Assembly (NCBI GenBank): GCA_017652805.1
Contig: JAGCAH010000030.1
Span: 1-36,042, forward strand
Source: Thermoguttaceae bacterium
GTDB lineage: Bacteria; Planctomycetota; Planctomycetia; Pirellulales; Thermoguttaceae
DNA length: 36,042 nucleotides
Direction of reading: 5' to 3'
Shown: positions 8,175 through 15,534 of the stretch, piece by piece
Layout: the number at the start of each line of letters is the position of its first letter
How positions within the stretch are numbered: position 1 is the first letter of the stretch
Position numbers and translations under genes: made by a program
Notes under the pieces: model-generated
The model's database searches: none
Seen by the model: only the letters and a program-made list of their open reading frames with translations
What the model was told of the DNA's origin: nothing

Positions 8175-9961
8175 TGAGCGCATCCTCAGCCGGTGAGCCC
8201 GTTTCGATCTTCACCTGGAACCGCGCCGCCGCGCCCCCGCAGGTCGTTACGCCGCTGGGAGATAATTTCGACGAGATGCCGCCGGTGGCGGTCCGTTCGA
8301 TCCATCATCCCGAAAAGGAAACCGAAAAGAGAACGATCCGTTCGATCCGAATGGAGTCTCCGCACGAAGTCACGGTTCGTGAATTCTTTTTCTCCCCCCA
8401 GCCTTCCCGCGCCGAACCGGGCAAGCGGACTTCAAAACCAAGCGCGCCCCACGGCGCCCCGGCGGCGGAATCGGATCGACCGGAATTTGAGCATCTCGAA
8501 AAGGTCACCCGCCTGAAAGTCCCGGCCGACGCAATCAAAATCGAGGACCGTCTTCACTACATTCTCGCCCCTCCCCTCGAAACCCTCTTAAAGAGCGAGT
8601 CGCTCGAACTCCCCTTCGCGCCGTTCGCCTATCAGAAGCAGGGAATTTCATTTCTATACAGCTCCCACTTCGCCATTCTCGCCGACCAAATGGGTCTGGG
8701 CAAGACGATGCAGGCGATCGTTACGGTTCGGCTCCTTCTCAAAAGCGGCGAATGCCGGCGGGTTCTCCTGGTCTGTCCCAAGCCGCTCGTGCCGAACTGG
8801 AAACGGGAACTCGCCCTCTGGGCGCCGGAGATCGGGGTCGAGGTGATTGAGGGAAAATCGTCGCGCCGCAAGTGGCTCTGGGAACTTTCCGACGTTCCGG
8901 TTCGGATCGCCAACTACGAGCTCCTCCAACGGGACCGCGAGTTTTTCGATACCCCCGAGTTTCGGAAAGAACGCTGTTTCGATCTGGTCATTCTCGACGA
9001 GTCGCAGCGAATCAAGAACCGGCACAGCACCACGTTCGAGGCCGCTGCGGCCATCCCCCGCGTTCGGAACTGGGCGCTGACCGGCACTCCAATCGAAAAT
9101 TCCTCCGAAGACCTGGTCAGTATTTTCGAATTCCTCTCTCCCGGCTACCTCAAGAGCGGTCTGACGCCGAGCCATATGCGCGACATCGTCGGTGAACATA
9201 TCCTCCGTCGGCAGAAGAAAGACGTGTTAAAAGATCTCCCCCCGATCCTGATTCGCGACGCGCTGATCGACCTGGACGGGGAACAGGGAGAAAGTTACCG
9301 CGTCGCCGCCGAAGAGGGGGAGATTCGTTTGAACCAGCTCGGCGACTCGATCACGATGACCCATGCGTTTGAACTGGTGCTCCGGCTCAAACAGATCTGC
9401 AACTTCGATCCGGTCACCGGTGAGAGCGCCAAATTCGAACGTCTCGCCGCCGACATCGACGAAGTCGCGCAGAACGGGCAGAAGGCGATCGTCTTCAGTC
9501 AATGGGTCGCCACGATCGACCGGCTTCGCGGACTCCTGAAAGAATACCGCCCGGCGGAGTACCACGGAAAGATCCCGACCGCGAGGCGGGAAGAGGAAAT
9601 CCGCCGCTTTCGCGACGATCCCGACTGCAGCGTCATCTTGATGAGTTACGGCGCCGGGAGCGTCGGTCTGAACCTCCAATTCGCCGAGTATGTCTTCCTG
9701 TTCGACCGCTGGTGGAACCCGGCGGTCGAAGATCAGGCAATCAACCGTGCGCACCGGATCGGCGCCGCCGGGCCTGTCACCGTGACCCGCTTCCTCTGTC
9801 TGAACACGATTGAAGAGAAGATTGATAAAATCCTCGAAGAGAAACGCCTGCTGGCCGAAACCGTCCTTTCGGGAGCGCGCGGGATTGAGCCTTCGCTCGG
9901 CCTGACCCAGGAAGACATCTTCGGGCTTTTCAACATCAAGGTCGCAAAACGAAAGCCGTAG
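8174..9961 (+). CDS. SNF2-family (DEAD-like) DNA-dependent ATPase/helicase
   Basis: 595 aa, bacterial SNF2/RapA-like ATPase that would translocate on double-stranded DNA and remodel bound proteins. Seen: a poorly conserved N-terminal 140 residues, then motif I DQMGLGKTMQAI (Walker A near 175-178), motif Ia LLVCPKPLVPNW, motif II DESQ (275-278) in LVILDESQRIKN, motif III ALTGTPIENS (301-310), motif IV KAIVFSQW, motif V SYGAGSVGLNLQ, and motif VI NRAHRIG (524-530) after WWNPAVEDQAI. DESQ replaces the more usual DEAH, and the Gln that usually follows RAHRIG is Ala here. No SWIM zinc finger is visible, so it is a short version of the family. The ATG at 8174 overlaps the stop of the upstream gene. 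A frame open back to 8012 lies inside that gene and is not preferred. Confidence 0.93.
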   Translation: MSASSAGEPVSIFTWNRAAAPPQVVTPLGDNFDEMPPVAVRSIHHPEKETEKRTIRSIRMESPHEVTVREFFFSPQPSRAEPGKRTSKPSAPHGAPAAESDRPEFEHLEKVTRLKVPADAIKIEDRLHYILAPPLETLLKSESLELPFAPFAYQKQGISFLYSSHFAILADQMGLGKTMQAIVTVRLLLKSGECRRVLLVCPKPLVPNWKRELALWAPEIGVEVIEGKSSRRKWLWELSDVPVRIANYELLQRDREFFDTPEFRKERCFDLVILDESQRIKNRHSTTFEAAAAIPRVRNWALTGTPIENSSEDLVSIFEFLSPGYLKSGLTPSHMRDIVGEHILRRQKKDVLKDLPPILIRDALIDLDGEQGESYRVAAEEGEIRLNQLGDSITMTHAFELVLRLKQICNFDPVTGESAKFERLAADIDEVAQNGQKAIVFSQWVATIDRLRGLLKEYRPAEYHGKIPTARREEEIRRFRDDPDCSVILMSYGAGSVGLNLQFAEYVFLFDRWWNPAVEDQAINRAHRIGAAGPVTVTRFLCLNTIEEKIDKILEEKRLLAETVLSGARGIEPSLGLTQEDIFGLFNIKVAKRKP

Positions 9962-9964
9962 GCC

Positions 9965-10084
9965 TCAGGCGGCGCTCGGGCGGGCGTCAGGAAAGAAAAC
10001 CTTGTCCGCATCAAGATCCGCAGGGAGCCCGTTGACCACGGTATACAAATACTCTGCGCGGCAATTGATGTATTCGGTTTTCAT
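9965..10084 (-). CDS. Possible small protein (39 aa), doubtful
   Basis: ATG at 10084 opens MKTEYINCRAEYLYTVVNGL and runs to a stop at 9965, just after the SNF2 stop on the other strand. The composition looks protein-like and a promoter-like site lies about 140 bases upstream on the same strand. There is no ribosome-binding site at a normal distance, and I recognise no family. It could equally be part of a non-coding transcript or chance. Confidence 0.2.
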   Translation of the reverse strand: MKTEYINCRAEYLYTVVNGLPADLDADKVFFPDARPSAA

Positions 10085-10183
10085 TTGACAAAGAACCCTT
10101 CGCAACCCGGTCCGTTGATCCGCGTTTTTTCGAGCGTTCTTTTCTTTCTCAGCGGGTTTTGCATTAAAAGAAAGGTTCCGCCC

Positions 10184-10213
10184 TCTGAAATGAAACGCGT
10201 TTATCATTTCAGA
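10184..10213. repeat. 30-base inverted repeat with an inner palindrome
   Basis: TCTGAAATGA and TCATTTCAGA are perfect 10-bp arms around a 10-base centre that contains AAACGCGTTT. Read on the minus strand it begins about 9 bases after the -10 of the promoter-like site at 10222-10249. No T-run follows, so it looks more like an operator or a 5' hairpin than a terminator. Confidence 0.5.
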
Positions 10214-10221
10214 CGGGGTAG

Positions 10222-10249
10222 ATTGTATGTCAGTTTCGATTGTCATCAA
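10222..10249 (-). promoter_or_regulatory. Promoter-like site in the SNF2/sigma gap
   Basis: Minus strand TTGATG (10244-10249), 16-base spacer, TACAAT (10222-10227). It points away from the sigma gene toward the gap, where only a doubtful small ORF is found. Confidence 0.35.
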
Positions 10250-10535
10250 GAGGGAGAAACCAATAATACAACGAAAATTCAAGCAAATTATCGACGAACG
10301 CCGTGAAGAAAGAATTTGCAAAAGCGTCGGACGCTTATCATAAAAGCGCTTTTCGCTGGACGAGCGTCATCCGAGCGTCTCTTTCGTTTTGACGGCTCTT
10401 CACCGGACAGACGTTAAATCCTTTCGGGCGTTCGGGAACCGATTCCCCGGTCTGATTCGGGAAAAAGCTCCCGGTCTTTTCAAGATCAGAACCGCCGATC
10501 GAAAGAAACACGGCGGCGTAAAGTGCGAACAGACT

Positions 10536-12095
10536 CTAATCTTCGTACCCGATGAGATACTGGCTGACATTCGGCATCTTGAGCTTCTTGATCGCCTTGT
10601 TTTCAATCTGACGAACCCGCTCGCGCGAGACCTGAAAGATCTTCCCGACGTCTTCGAGGGTATACTGATGACCGTCCCCCACGCCATACCGGAGACGGAT
10701 CACTTCCCGTTCGCGGTACCCGAGTTTTCGCAGCGCCTCGTTGATCCGGTGGCGGCGGTCGTTGAATTCTGCGCTGTCGACCGGATTTTCGGCGTTCGTG
10801 TCGGGGAACAGATCGCCGCAGGTGCTGTCCTCATTGTTGCCGACCGGACGGTCGAAGCTGATGGTGGGATGGTCGACCTGCTCAATCTGGCGGACTTCGT
10901 CGACCGACATCCCGACGGCAAGCGCGGTCTCTTCGACCGTCGGCTGTCGGCCGGTCTTCTGCTGTAAATCGGATTTCACCCGGCGAACCTTGGCGGTCGT
11001 TTCGGCCATGTGAACCGGAACGCGGACCGTTCGGCTCTGGTCGGAGAGCGCGCGCGAAATCGCCTGACGGATCCACCAGGTGGCGTAGGTACAGAACTTG
11101 TTCCCGCGGCGGTATTCGAACTTTTCGACCGCGCGCATCAGGCCGCCGTTCCCTTCCTGAATCAGGTCCAAAAAGGGAAGTCCGCGGTGTCGGTACTTCT
11201 TCGCGATTGAGACAACCAGGCGCAGATTTCCCTCGGAGAGATGTCTTTTCGCCTCGCAATACTCGTCATAGGAGCGCGAAAGAGTACGCACACGATGACG
11301 CAGACTCACGGGCGTCTCGCGGGTGAGACGGAGAATATTCCGAAATTCCAGAAGAAGATCGGCGCGTTTCCTTTCGGGAAGGGAACCCCGTTCTCCACCG
11401 AAGAGGAGCGTGTGAAGCTCGTCGATCCGGCAGCTGAAAGATTTCAGCGTTTCGGCCATCTCTTCGATCAGTTTCATCTGAAGACCGAGTTCGTCGATCA
11501 GACGCGCGCCGCGTCGGCTCCGCCGCACAAAATCGTCCCACGCCCGCTTTTTTTCCTCCGCTCCGTGTCGGCGGCTGGTCGCGATTTGATAATCGCGTTT
11601 GTTCTCGCCGAGGATTTTGTCAAGGGTCGAGATATTCGCCAGAAGACGCATCCGCGCGTCCTCTTTGGAACACCCCCAGTCGCTCACCCTGACGACTTTG
11701 TCGGACAACTTTTCTTCCGAGGCCACGCGGCGAAGAAGGTTCGTAAAATTGTTCAGGACGTAGCCCGACTCCAGCGTCACGAGACGGAACTTCCGACGAG
11801 ACTGGTCGATCCGCCGGCTGTGCCGGATTTCCTCTTCGCGCGCCAGGAGGGGAATCGCCCCGATCTGAGCCAGATAGACCTTAACGGGATCGCCGTCCGC
11901 CGGGGCGGACGAATCATCTTCGGCCGCGATCAATTCGAGCGAGGCAGCGTCGTCAGCAAGCAGAGCGTCCCCGCCCGCCGCGTCCCCCTCTTCGTTTTCC
12001 GAATCATAGGGGAGCGGACCATCGGAGATACCGCGATCCTCGTCGCCGTATCCGAAGCGGTCGTCTTCTTCCTGATAATACTCAGAGCTCACCAA
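10536..12095 (-). CDS. RpoD-like sigma-70 factor, paralogue A
   Basis: Promoter-recognition subunit of RNA polymerase, 519 aa. Seen: acidic N-terminus (1-67), region 1.2 [16 protein letters not shown] (69-84), a long non-conserved helical stretch (about 100-280), region 2 from [17 protein letters not shown] with the DNA-melting/-10 segment [12 protein letters not shown] (336-347), region 3 (about 362-440), and region 4.2 helix-turn-helix [20 protein letters not shown] (479-498). It aligns without gaps over its whole length to the next gene upstream (12359-13918). The segment [16 protein letters not shown] has Gly where most primary sigmas have Ile or Ala. The start is TTG at 12095, or GTG one codon later; the TTG gives the same length as the paralogue. 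A promoter is at 12186-12214. It could be a second vegetative sigma or an alternative one with overlapping specificity. Confidence 0.93.
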   Translation of the reverse strand: MVSSEYYQEEDDRFGYGDEDRGISDGPLPYDSENEEGDAAGGDALLADDAASLELIAAEDDSSAPADGDPVKVYLAQIGAIPLLAREEEIRHSRRIDQSRRKFRLVTLESGYVLNNFTNLLRRVASEEKLSDKVVRVSDWGCSKEDARMRLLANISTLDKILGENKRDYQIATSRRHGAEEKKRAWDDFVRRSRRGARLIDELGLQMKLIEEMAETLKSFSCRIDELHTLLFGGERGSLPERKRADLLLEFRNILRLTRETPVSLRHRVRTLSRSYDEYCEAKRHLSEGNLRLVVSIAKKYRHRGLPFLDLIQEGNGGLMRAVEKFEYRRGNKFCTYATWWIRQAISRALSDQSRTVRVPVHMAETTAKVRRVKSDLQQKTGRQPTVEETALAVGMSVDEVRQIEQVDHPTISFDRPVGNNEDSTCGDLFPDTNAENPVDSAEFNDRRHRINEALRKLGYREREVIRLRYGVGDGHQYTLEDVGKIFQVSRERVRQIENKAIKKLKMPNVSQYLIGYED

Positions 12096-12185
12096 AGCTG
12101 TCTTCTCAACTTCCTTACAAACCGAAACGGATCAGAGTCCCTCTCGACTAAAGGGAAGGCTGATCCGGTCAGAATATTACTGCTT

Positions 12186-12214
12186 ATCTTATCGCGATTC
12201 GCCGGAATTGGCAA
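12186..12214 (-). promoter_or_regulatory. Promoter of sigma factor paralogue A
   Basis: Minus strand TTGCCA (12209-12214), 17-base spacer, TAAGAT (12186-12191), about 90 bases before the start codon. Confidence 0.5.
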
Positions 12215-12322
12215 CATCACCCGCCGTTCCTTTTTGTGGAAATCCTCTCTCACAAATCAGAACCCGCCGAAAAAGTTTTAGAAGAAAAATAGAAGGGCGA
12301 AAAACCGCGGAGGGACCGATCC

Positions 12323-12346
12323 GGGGTCGTCCGCTCGGCCGACCCC
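12323..12346 (-). terminator. Possible terminator hairpin after sigma paralogue B
   Basis: GGGGTCG / CGACCCC arms around a 10-base loop, 12 bases after the stop codon at 12359. No T-run follows directly (a T5 comes about 20 bases later), so it may only be a weak terminator or a 3' stabilising hairpin. Confidence 0.35.
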
Positions 12347-12358
12347 TTCGGTAAAAAC

Positions 12359-13918
12359 TCAGTCGATAAAGCCGACAAGCCTCTGGCTCCGCATCGGCTG
12401 CTGGAGCTTTTTGAGCGCTTTCGCCTCAATCTGACGAATGCGCTCGCGCGTGACGCGGAAGATGTGGCCAACCTCTTCGAGTGTGTAGCTGTAGCCGTCC
12501 CCCAAACCGTAACGCAGACGGATAATCTCGCGCTCGCGATAACCAAGCGATTTGAGGGCACCCTGGATCTCGCGCCGGAGCGCTTCCTGGGAAGCGCCGA
12601 GCGCCGGGGACTCGGCGGCACCGTCGGGGAGCAGATCGCCGAAATGGCTGTCTTCGCTGTTACCGACCGGCCGGTCAAGACTGATCGGATAGCGGTTCAT
12701 CGCCTCAATGCGGCGGACCTCGTCGGCCGACATGTCGGCGTCGCGGGCAACCTCTTCGAGCGTCGGCTCGCGGCCGGTCCGCTGGGTCAGCTCGCGTTTG
12801 ACGTTCCGGGTTTTGGTCAGCGTCTCGACCATGTGAACCGGAATACGGATCGTCCGGCTCTGATCGGCGACCGCGCGCGAAATCGCCTGACGAATCCACC
12901 AGGTGGCGTAGGTGCAGAACTTGAACCCGCGGCGGTATTCGAATTTGTCGACCGCGCGCATCAGGCCCGCGTTCCCTTCCTGAATCAGGTCGAGGAAACT
13001 CAGGCCGCGGTTGCGGTACTTCTTTGCGATCGAAACGACCAGACGCAAATTCCCTTCGGAAAGCCCCTGTTTCGCTTCCTGATACTTTTCAAAAATCGAG
13101 CGTAGGGAACGGACGCGGTTACGCAGACTCGTCGGAGACTCCTGAGTGGTACGGAGAATGTTCCGGAACTCTTCGGCCCAATGCGCCCGTTCATGAAGAG
13201 GACGGCCGGCGGCTTTATGCTCGGCGATCCAGTTCTGGAGTTCGTCGACACGCGCACTGAACTTTTCGAGCGTCTCGATCATCCCCTCAATCCGCTGCGT
13301 ACGAAGGCCGAGCTCCTCGACCAGACGGACGCCGCGGCGGCGGCGGACACCGAGATTGTGCCATGCCTGAACGCGTTCTTTCTTCGAACGGCGTCGGCTG
13401 GTGGCGACGCGGTAGTCGCGCTGGTTCTGACGAAGGATCGCGTCGAGCGTCATCAGGTTGCTTCGGAAGCGAGCCTGGATCTGACGCTTTTCAAAATCGC
13501 CGTCGCTGACCTGAATGTTGCGGTCAAAAGGAAGTTCCCCGGACGCGATCCGATGAAGGATCTGCGTAGCCGTTCTCAACACGTAGTCGCATTCGAGCAA
13601 CTTGGTGCGAAACTTACGGCGCATCCGTTCGATCTGCTTGGCAAGCATGACCTCGCGCTGACGCGTCAGAAGAGGGATCTCCCCCATTTGGGTCAGATAC
13701 ATACGGACCGGATCGAAAGACTCGCCGGAACCGGTGTCAAGATCGGAATATTCATAACTGCCGTCATCTTCTTCGGCGGCAACACTTTCGATCTCGTCGT
13801 TTTCTTCGTCATCGTCGTCGTCGATGCCCAAAGAAACGCCGTCAATCAGGTCTTCGCTGTCATCGTCGCGAAACCCGTAATCGTCGTCTTGTTCCTGAAA
13901 TGAATCAGAATCGAACAA
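12359..13918 (-). CDS. RpoD-like sigma-70 factor, paralogue B
   Basis: 519 aa with the chosen start. Seen: very acidic N-terminus ([14 protein letters not shown]), region 1.2 [16 protein letters not shown] starting at residue 69, region 2 with [19 protein letters not shown] and [19 protein letters not shown], region 3, and region 4.2 [20 protein letters not shown]. The frame opens at a GTG at 13933, but GGAGG lies 8 bases before the TTG at 13918. That start makes the protein exactly as long as paralogue A, with Gln8, Glu9, Asp11, Asp12 and Gly15 in register. The promoter (14026-14054) is strong and is preceded by operator-like repeats. Its closer match to the primary-sigma consensus ([12 protein letters not shown]) suggests that this copy may be the housekeeping one; that is inference. 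Confidence 0.94.
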   Translation of the reverse strand: MFDSDSFQEQDDDYGFRDDDSEDLIDGVSLGIDDDDDEENDEIESVAAEEDDGSYEYSDLDTGSGESFDPVRMYLTQMGEIPLLTRQREVMLAKQIERMRRKFRTKLLECDYVLRTATQILHRIASGELPFDRNIQVSDGDFEKRQIQARFRSNLMTLDAILRQNQRDYRVATSRRRSKKERVQAWHNLGVRRRRGVRLVEELGLRTQRIEGMIETLEKFSARVDELQNWIAEHKAAGRPLHERAHWAEEFRNILRTTQESPTSLRNRVRSLRSIFEKYQEAKQGLSEGNLRLVVSIAKKYRNRGLSFLDLIQEGNAGLMRAVDKFEYRRGFKFCTYATWWIRQAISRAVADQSRTIRIPVHMVETLTKTRNVKRELTQRTGREPTLEEVARDADMSADEVRRIEAMNRYPISLDRPVGNSEDSHFGDLLPDGAAESPALGASQEALRREIQGALKSLGYREREIIRLRYGLGDGYSYTLEEVGHIFRVTRERIRQIEAKALKKLQQPMRSQRLVGFID

Positions 13919-14025
13919 AGTCAATACCTCCACTGTTTACAGAGTAAACATAACCTATTCGGCTGTGATCTTACGCCGACCCCCGCCGCCGGACCGGACA
14001 GTAACAGCCGAGGCTCCCTCTAACT

Positions 14026-14054
14026 ATTATTATCCGAAGCAAGGCTATTGTCAA
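14026..14054 (-). promoter_or_regulatory. Promoter of sigma factor paralogue B
   Basis: Minus strand TTGACA (14049-14054), 17-base spacer, AATAAT (14026-14031). It lies about 110 bases before the TTG start, leaving a sizeable 5' leader. Confidence 0.7.
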
Positions 14055-14056
14055 AG

Positions 14057-14091
14057 AAAATCGGCCCGATTGTAACGATTGTACCGATTTT
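14057..14091. promoter_or_regulatory. Inverted repeat with tandem repeats just upstream of the sigma promoter
   Basis: AAAATCGG (14057-14064) and CCGATTTT (14084-14091) form 8-bp arms. Between and overlapping them the plus strand has CGATTGTAA and CGATTGTAC, a 9-base tandem repeat. The element lies directly behind the -35 box, as an activator site would. Confidence 0.45.
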
Positions 14092-14350
14092 GACGGAAAA
14101 AACAACAACCTTGCGGAGTTTCCCCCGAAAAAACTGAAGATTCTGTCTTTTCGCATCTTGACAGAACAACCTGTCTTATCAACAGCGGGGGAGGCGGGTC
14201 TGTTCTAAGTATCTATACGCAAACCACAGCCGATAGCTCGGCTATCAGTCTACTTTTCGGAAAAAAACCCCGCTCTTTTTCTTTTTTTTTCATCAAACGG
14301 AATATTCAATACTTGGGCTTTCGGAATCAAGTTCCGCGTCAAAGGGATTC

Positions 14351-14385
14351 CGATCGGTCGCGGACAGAAAGGCTGCGTCCGATCG
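14351..14385. repeat. Strong imperfect hairpin of unknown role
   Basis: CGATCGGTCGC and GCGTCCGATCG pair over 11 positions with one T-T mismatch, around a 13-base loop. It has no T-run next to it and lies just beyond the terminator at 14397-14427. Confidence 0.45.
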
Positions 14386-14396
14386 ATGTTTGCCCT

Positions 14397-14427
14397 AAAA
14401 AACGGAGGAAATCGGCTTAGATTTCCT
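14397..14427 (-). terminator. Rho-independent terminator reading leftward
   Basis: On the minus strand AGGAAATC, loop TAAGCC, GATTTCCT, then CCG and T6. The stem is a perfect 8 bp. It ends a minus-strand transcript coming from 14417-16560. The TAA in its loop is the stop codon of the doubtful ORF 14417-14650. Confidence 0.75.
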
Positions 14428-14650
14428 GAAGAGTATGACTTTGACGCCCCTTCGTCTTTGTCCCGCGAATCCGCCCGCTCTTTCCTCGTCTTAAACGGGC
14501 GGTCTCTTCCTGTGTGGCAACGCCGCCGCCCGAACCACCGCGCAATTTGAGGATCTCGCTCCCGCAGCGACCGAGCGCGTTTGGGATTTCGCGGCGGGAC
14601 GCAGTCCGCTCGATCTTCCGGTGTTTGGCCGCGCTGTCACAAAGGGTCAA
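14417..14650 (-). CDS. Possible small basic protein (77 aa), doubtful
   Basis: The frame ends in the loop of the terminator at 14397-14427, as short genes often do, and its codons (many GCG, CTC, ATC, GAG, CGC) resemble those of neighbouring genes. The product would be Arg/Lys-rich (KIERTASRREIPNAL, then LRGGSGGGVATQEETARLRR). However, the only start is a TTG without a ribosome-binding site, and the frame is open further upstream without ATG or GTG. I recognise no family. It may instead be the 3' untranslated region of the gene at 14771-15493. Confidence 0.3.
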   Translation of the reverse strand: MTLCDSAAKHRKIERTASRREIPNALGRCGSEILKLRGGSGGGVATQEETARLRRGKSGRIRGTKTKGRQSHTLQEI

Positions 14651-14770
14651 CAGGTCGTTGAAGAAAGCTATCCAACAACAGCGGGCAAAAAGGAAAGCCG
14701 CGGAATCCGATACGATCCGGAGAGAAGGAAAAGCCCCTCCGGGCGGGCGGATCCGCCGCAGAGAAAAGAT

Positions 14771-15493
14771 TCACTCCAGCGGCGGGGGATTTCCGTCATT
14801 TCGGTTTCCCGAGGTGATCTTCCGGGCAAACCGTTCGGAAATCAGACGAAACGCCTCTTCCTGGGCGCTAAATTTGACTTCGGACGTTTTCATTTCAGAT
14901 CGAAGCCAATCGACCAGAGCGCCGTTAAAATTACACGCCATCGCGTTTTCGAAAAGATCAACCATTTCGGGAAGTTCGATATCAAGAGACGAGGATCCGT
15001 CTTCGAGACGCGTGATATGAAGCGCTTTAACGATGTTTTGCGTCTCTTTCCCCTCAACCCCTTTGAGTGTCACCACATCAATCCGTAGACCCGCGCCGTT
15101 GGGGGTCTCGAGCCATTGGTCGAGCGACTTGCCGCCGAAAGTGATATCGAGCGTCGAAAGGCACTGCTGCTCGTTCCGCACGTCCGGTTTCGTCTCGATG
15201 ACGTAGATCGAATCGAGCTTATCGCCGCAGAAATCGGCGAGGTCTCGAAGGAAATCGTCAATCCGAAAGACAAAGAGCGCGCTGCTCTGGTTCCCCAGGC
15301 GGAGAACCAACGTCTGAAGACCCCTTTCGACGTCCGAATCGATCAGCGCCACGTCGAGCCCGCCCAGGTATGACTGGACGCGGTCAATCGACTCGTTCGG
15401 CGCAATGCGGTTCATTCGATTCAGATGATCGAAGATCACCTCATTGACCCGACGGCTGAAAGTATCGGTTCGGCGTTTTCTTTCGACGGCCAT
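14771..15493 (-). CDS. Uncharacterised 240-aa protein
   Basis: I do not recognise it. It has no signal peptide and no membrane helix. It begins with a basic segment (MAVERKRRTDTFSRRVNEV), continues with alternating strands and helices (LGGLDVALIDSDVERGLQTL, SALFVFRIDDFLRDLADFC, DSIYVIETKPD) and ends in an acidic then Pro-rich tail. A cytoplasmic alpha/beta protein is the most that can be said. The ATG at 15493 has GGGAG about 10 bases upstream. It starts 41 bases after the stop of the FlgG-like gene on the same strand, with no terminator between, so the two are probably co-transcribed. Transcription would end at 14397. Confidence 0.75.
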   Translation of the reverse strand: MAVERKRRTDTFSRRVNEVIFDHLNRMNRIAPNESIDRVQSYLGGLDVALIDSDVERGLQTLVLRLGNQSSALFVFRIDDFLRDLADFCGDKLDSIYVIETKPDVRNEQQCLSTLDITFGGKSLDQWLETPNGAGLRIDVVTLKGVEGKETQNIVKALHITRLEDGSSSLDIELPEMVDLFENAMACNFNGALVDWLRSEMKTSEVKFSAQEEAFRLISERFARKITSGNRNDGNPPPLE

Positions 15494-15534
15494 AAACGGA
15501 TTACTCCCTGAGTAACAGTTAGCAGCGGGTTATT

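Larger units (their letters stand above)
9962..10535. other. 574-base gap without a convincing gene
   Basis: It lies between the stop codons of the SNF2 gene and the minus-strand sigma gene. It holds a minus-strand promoter-like pair (10222-10249), a 30-base inverted repeat (10184-10213), two short palindromes (10322-10336, AAGCGTC/GACGCTT; 10342-10353, AAAAGCGCTTTT) and a possible 39-codon minus-strand ORF. I see no clear terminator for either flanking gene. Confidence 0.6.
13919..14396. other. Long upstream region of sigma paralogue B, no gene seen
   Basis: About 480 bases between the sigma start and the terminator at 14397-14427. It holds the sigma promoter (14026-14054), an inverted repeat enclosing tandem 9-base repeats (14057-14091), a small hairpin GATAGC-TCG-GCTATC (14232-14246), a pyrimidine run (14272-14291) and a strong hairpin at 14351-14385. 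No open frame looks coding. Confidence 0.6.

Noticed and set aside
14514-15088. Plus-strand frames opposite the 240-aa gene and the small ORF
   Set aside because: No Shine-Dalgarno site, and they run opposite a frame with a good start and a co-directional neighbour.
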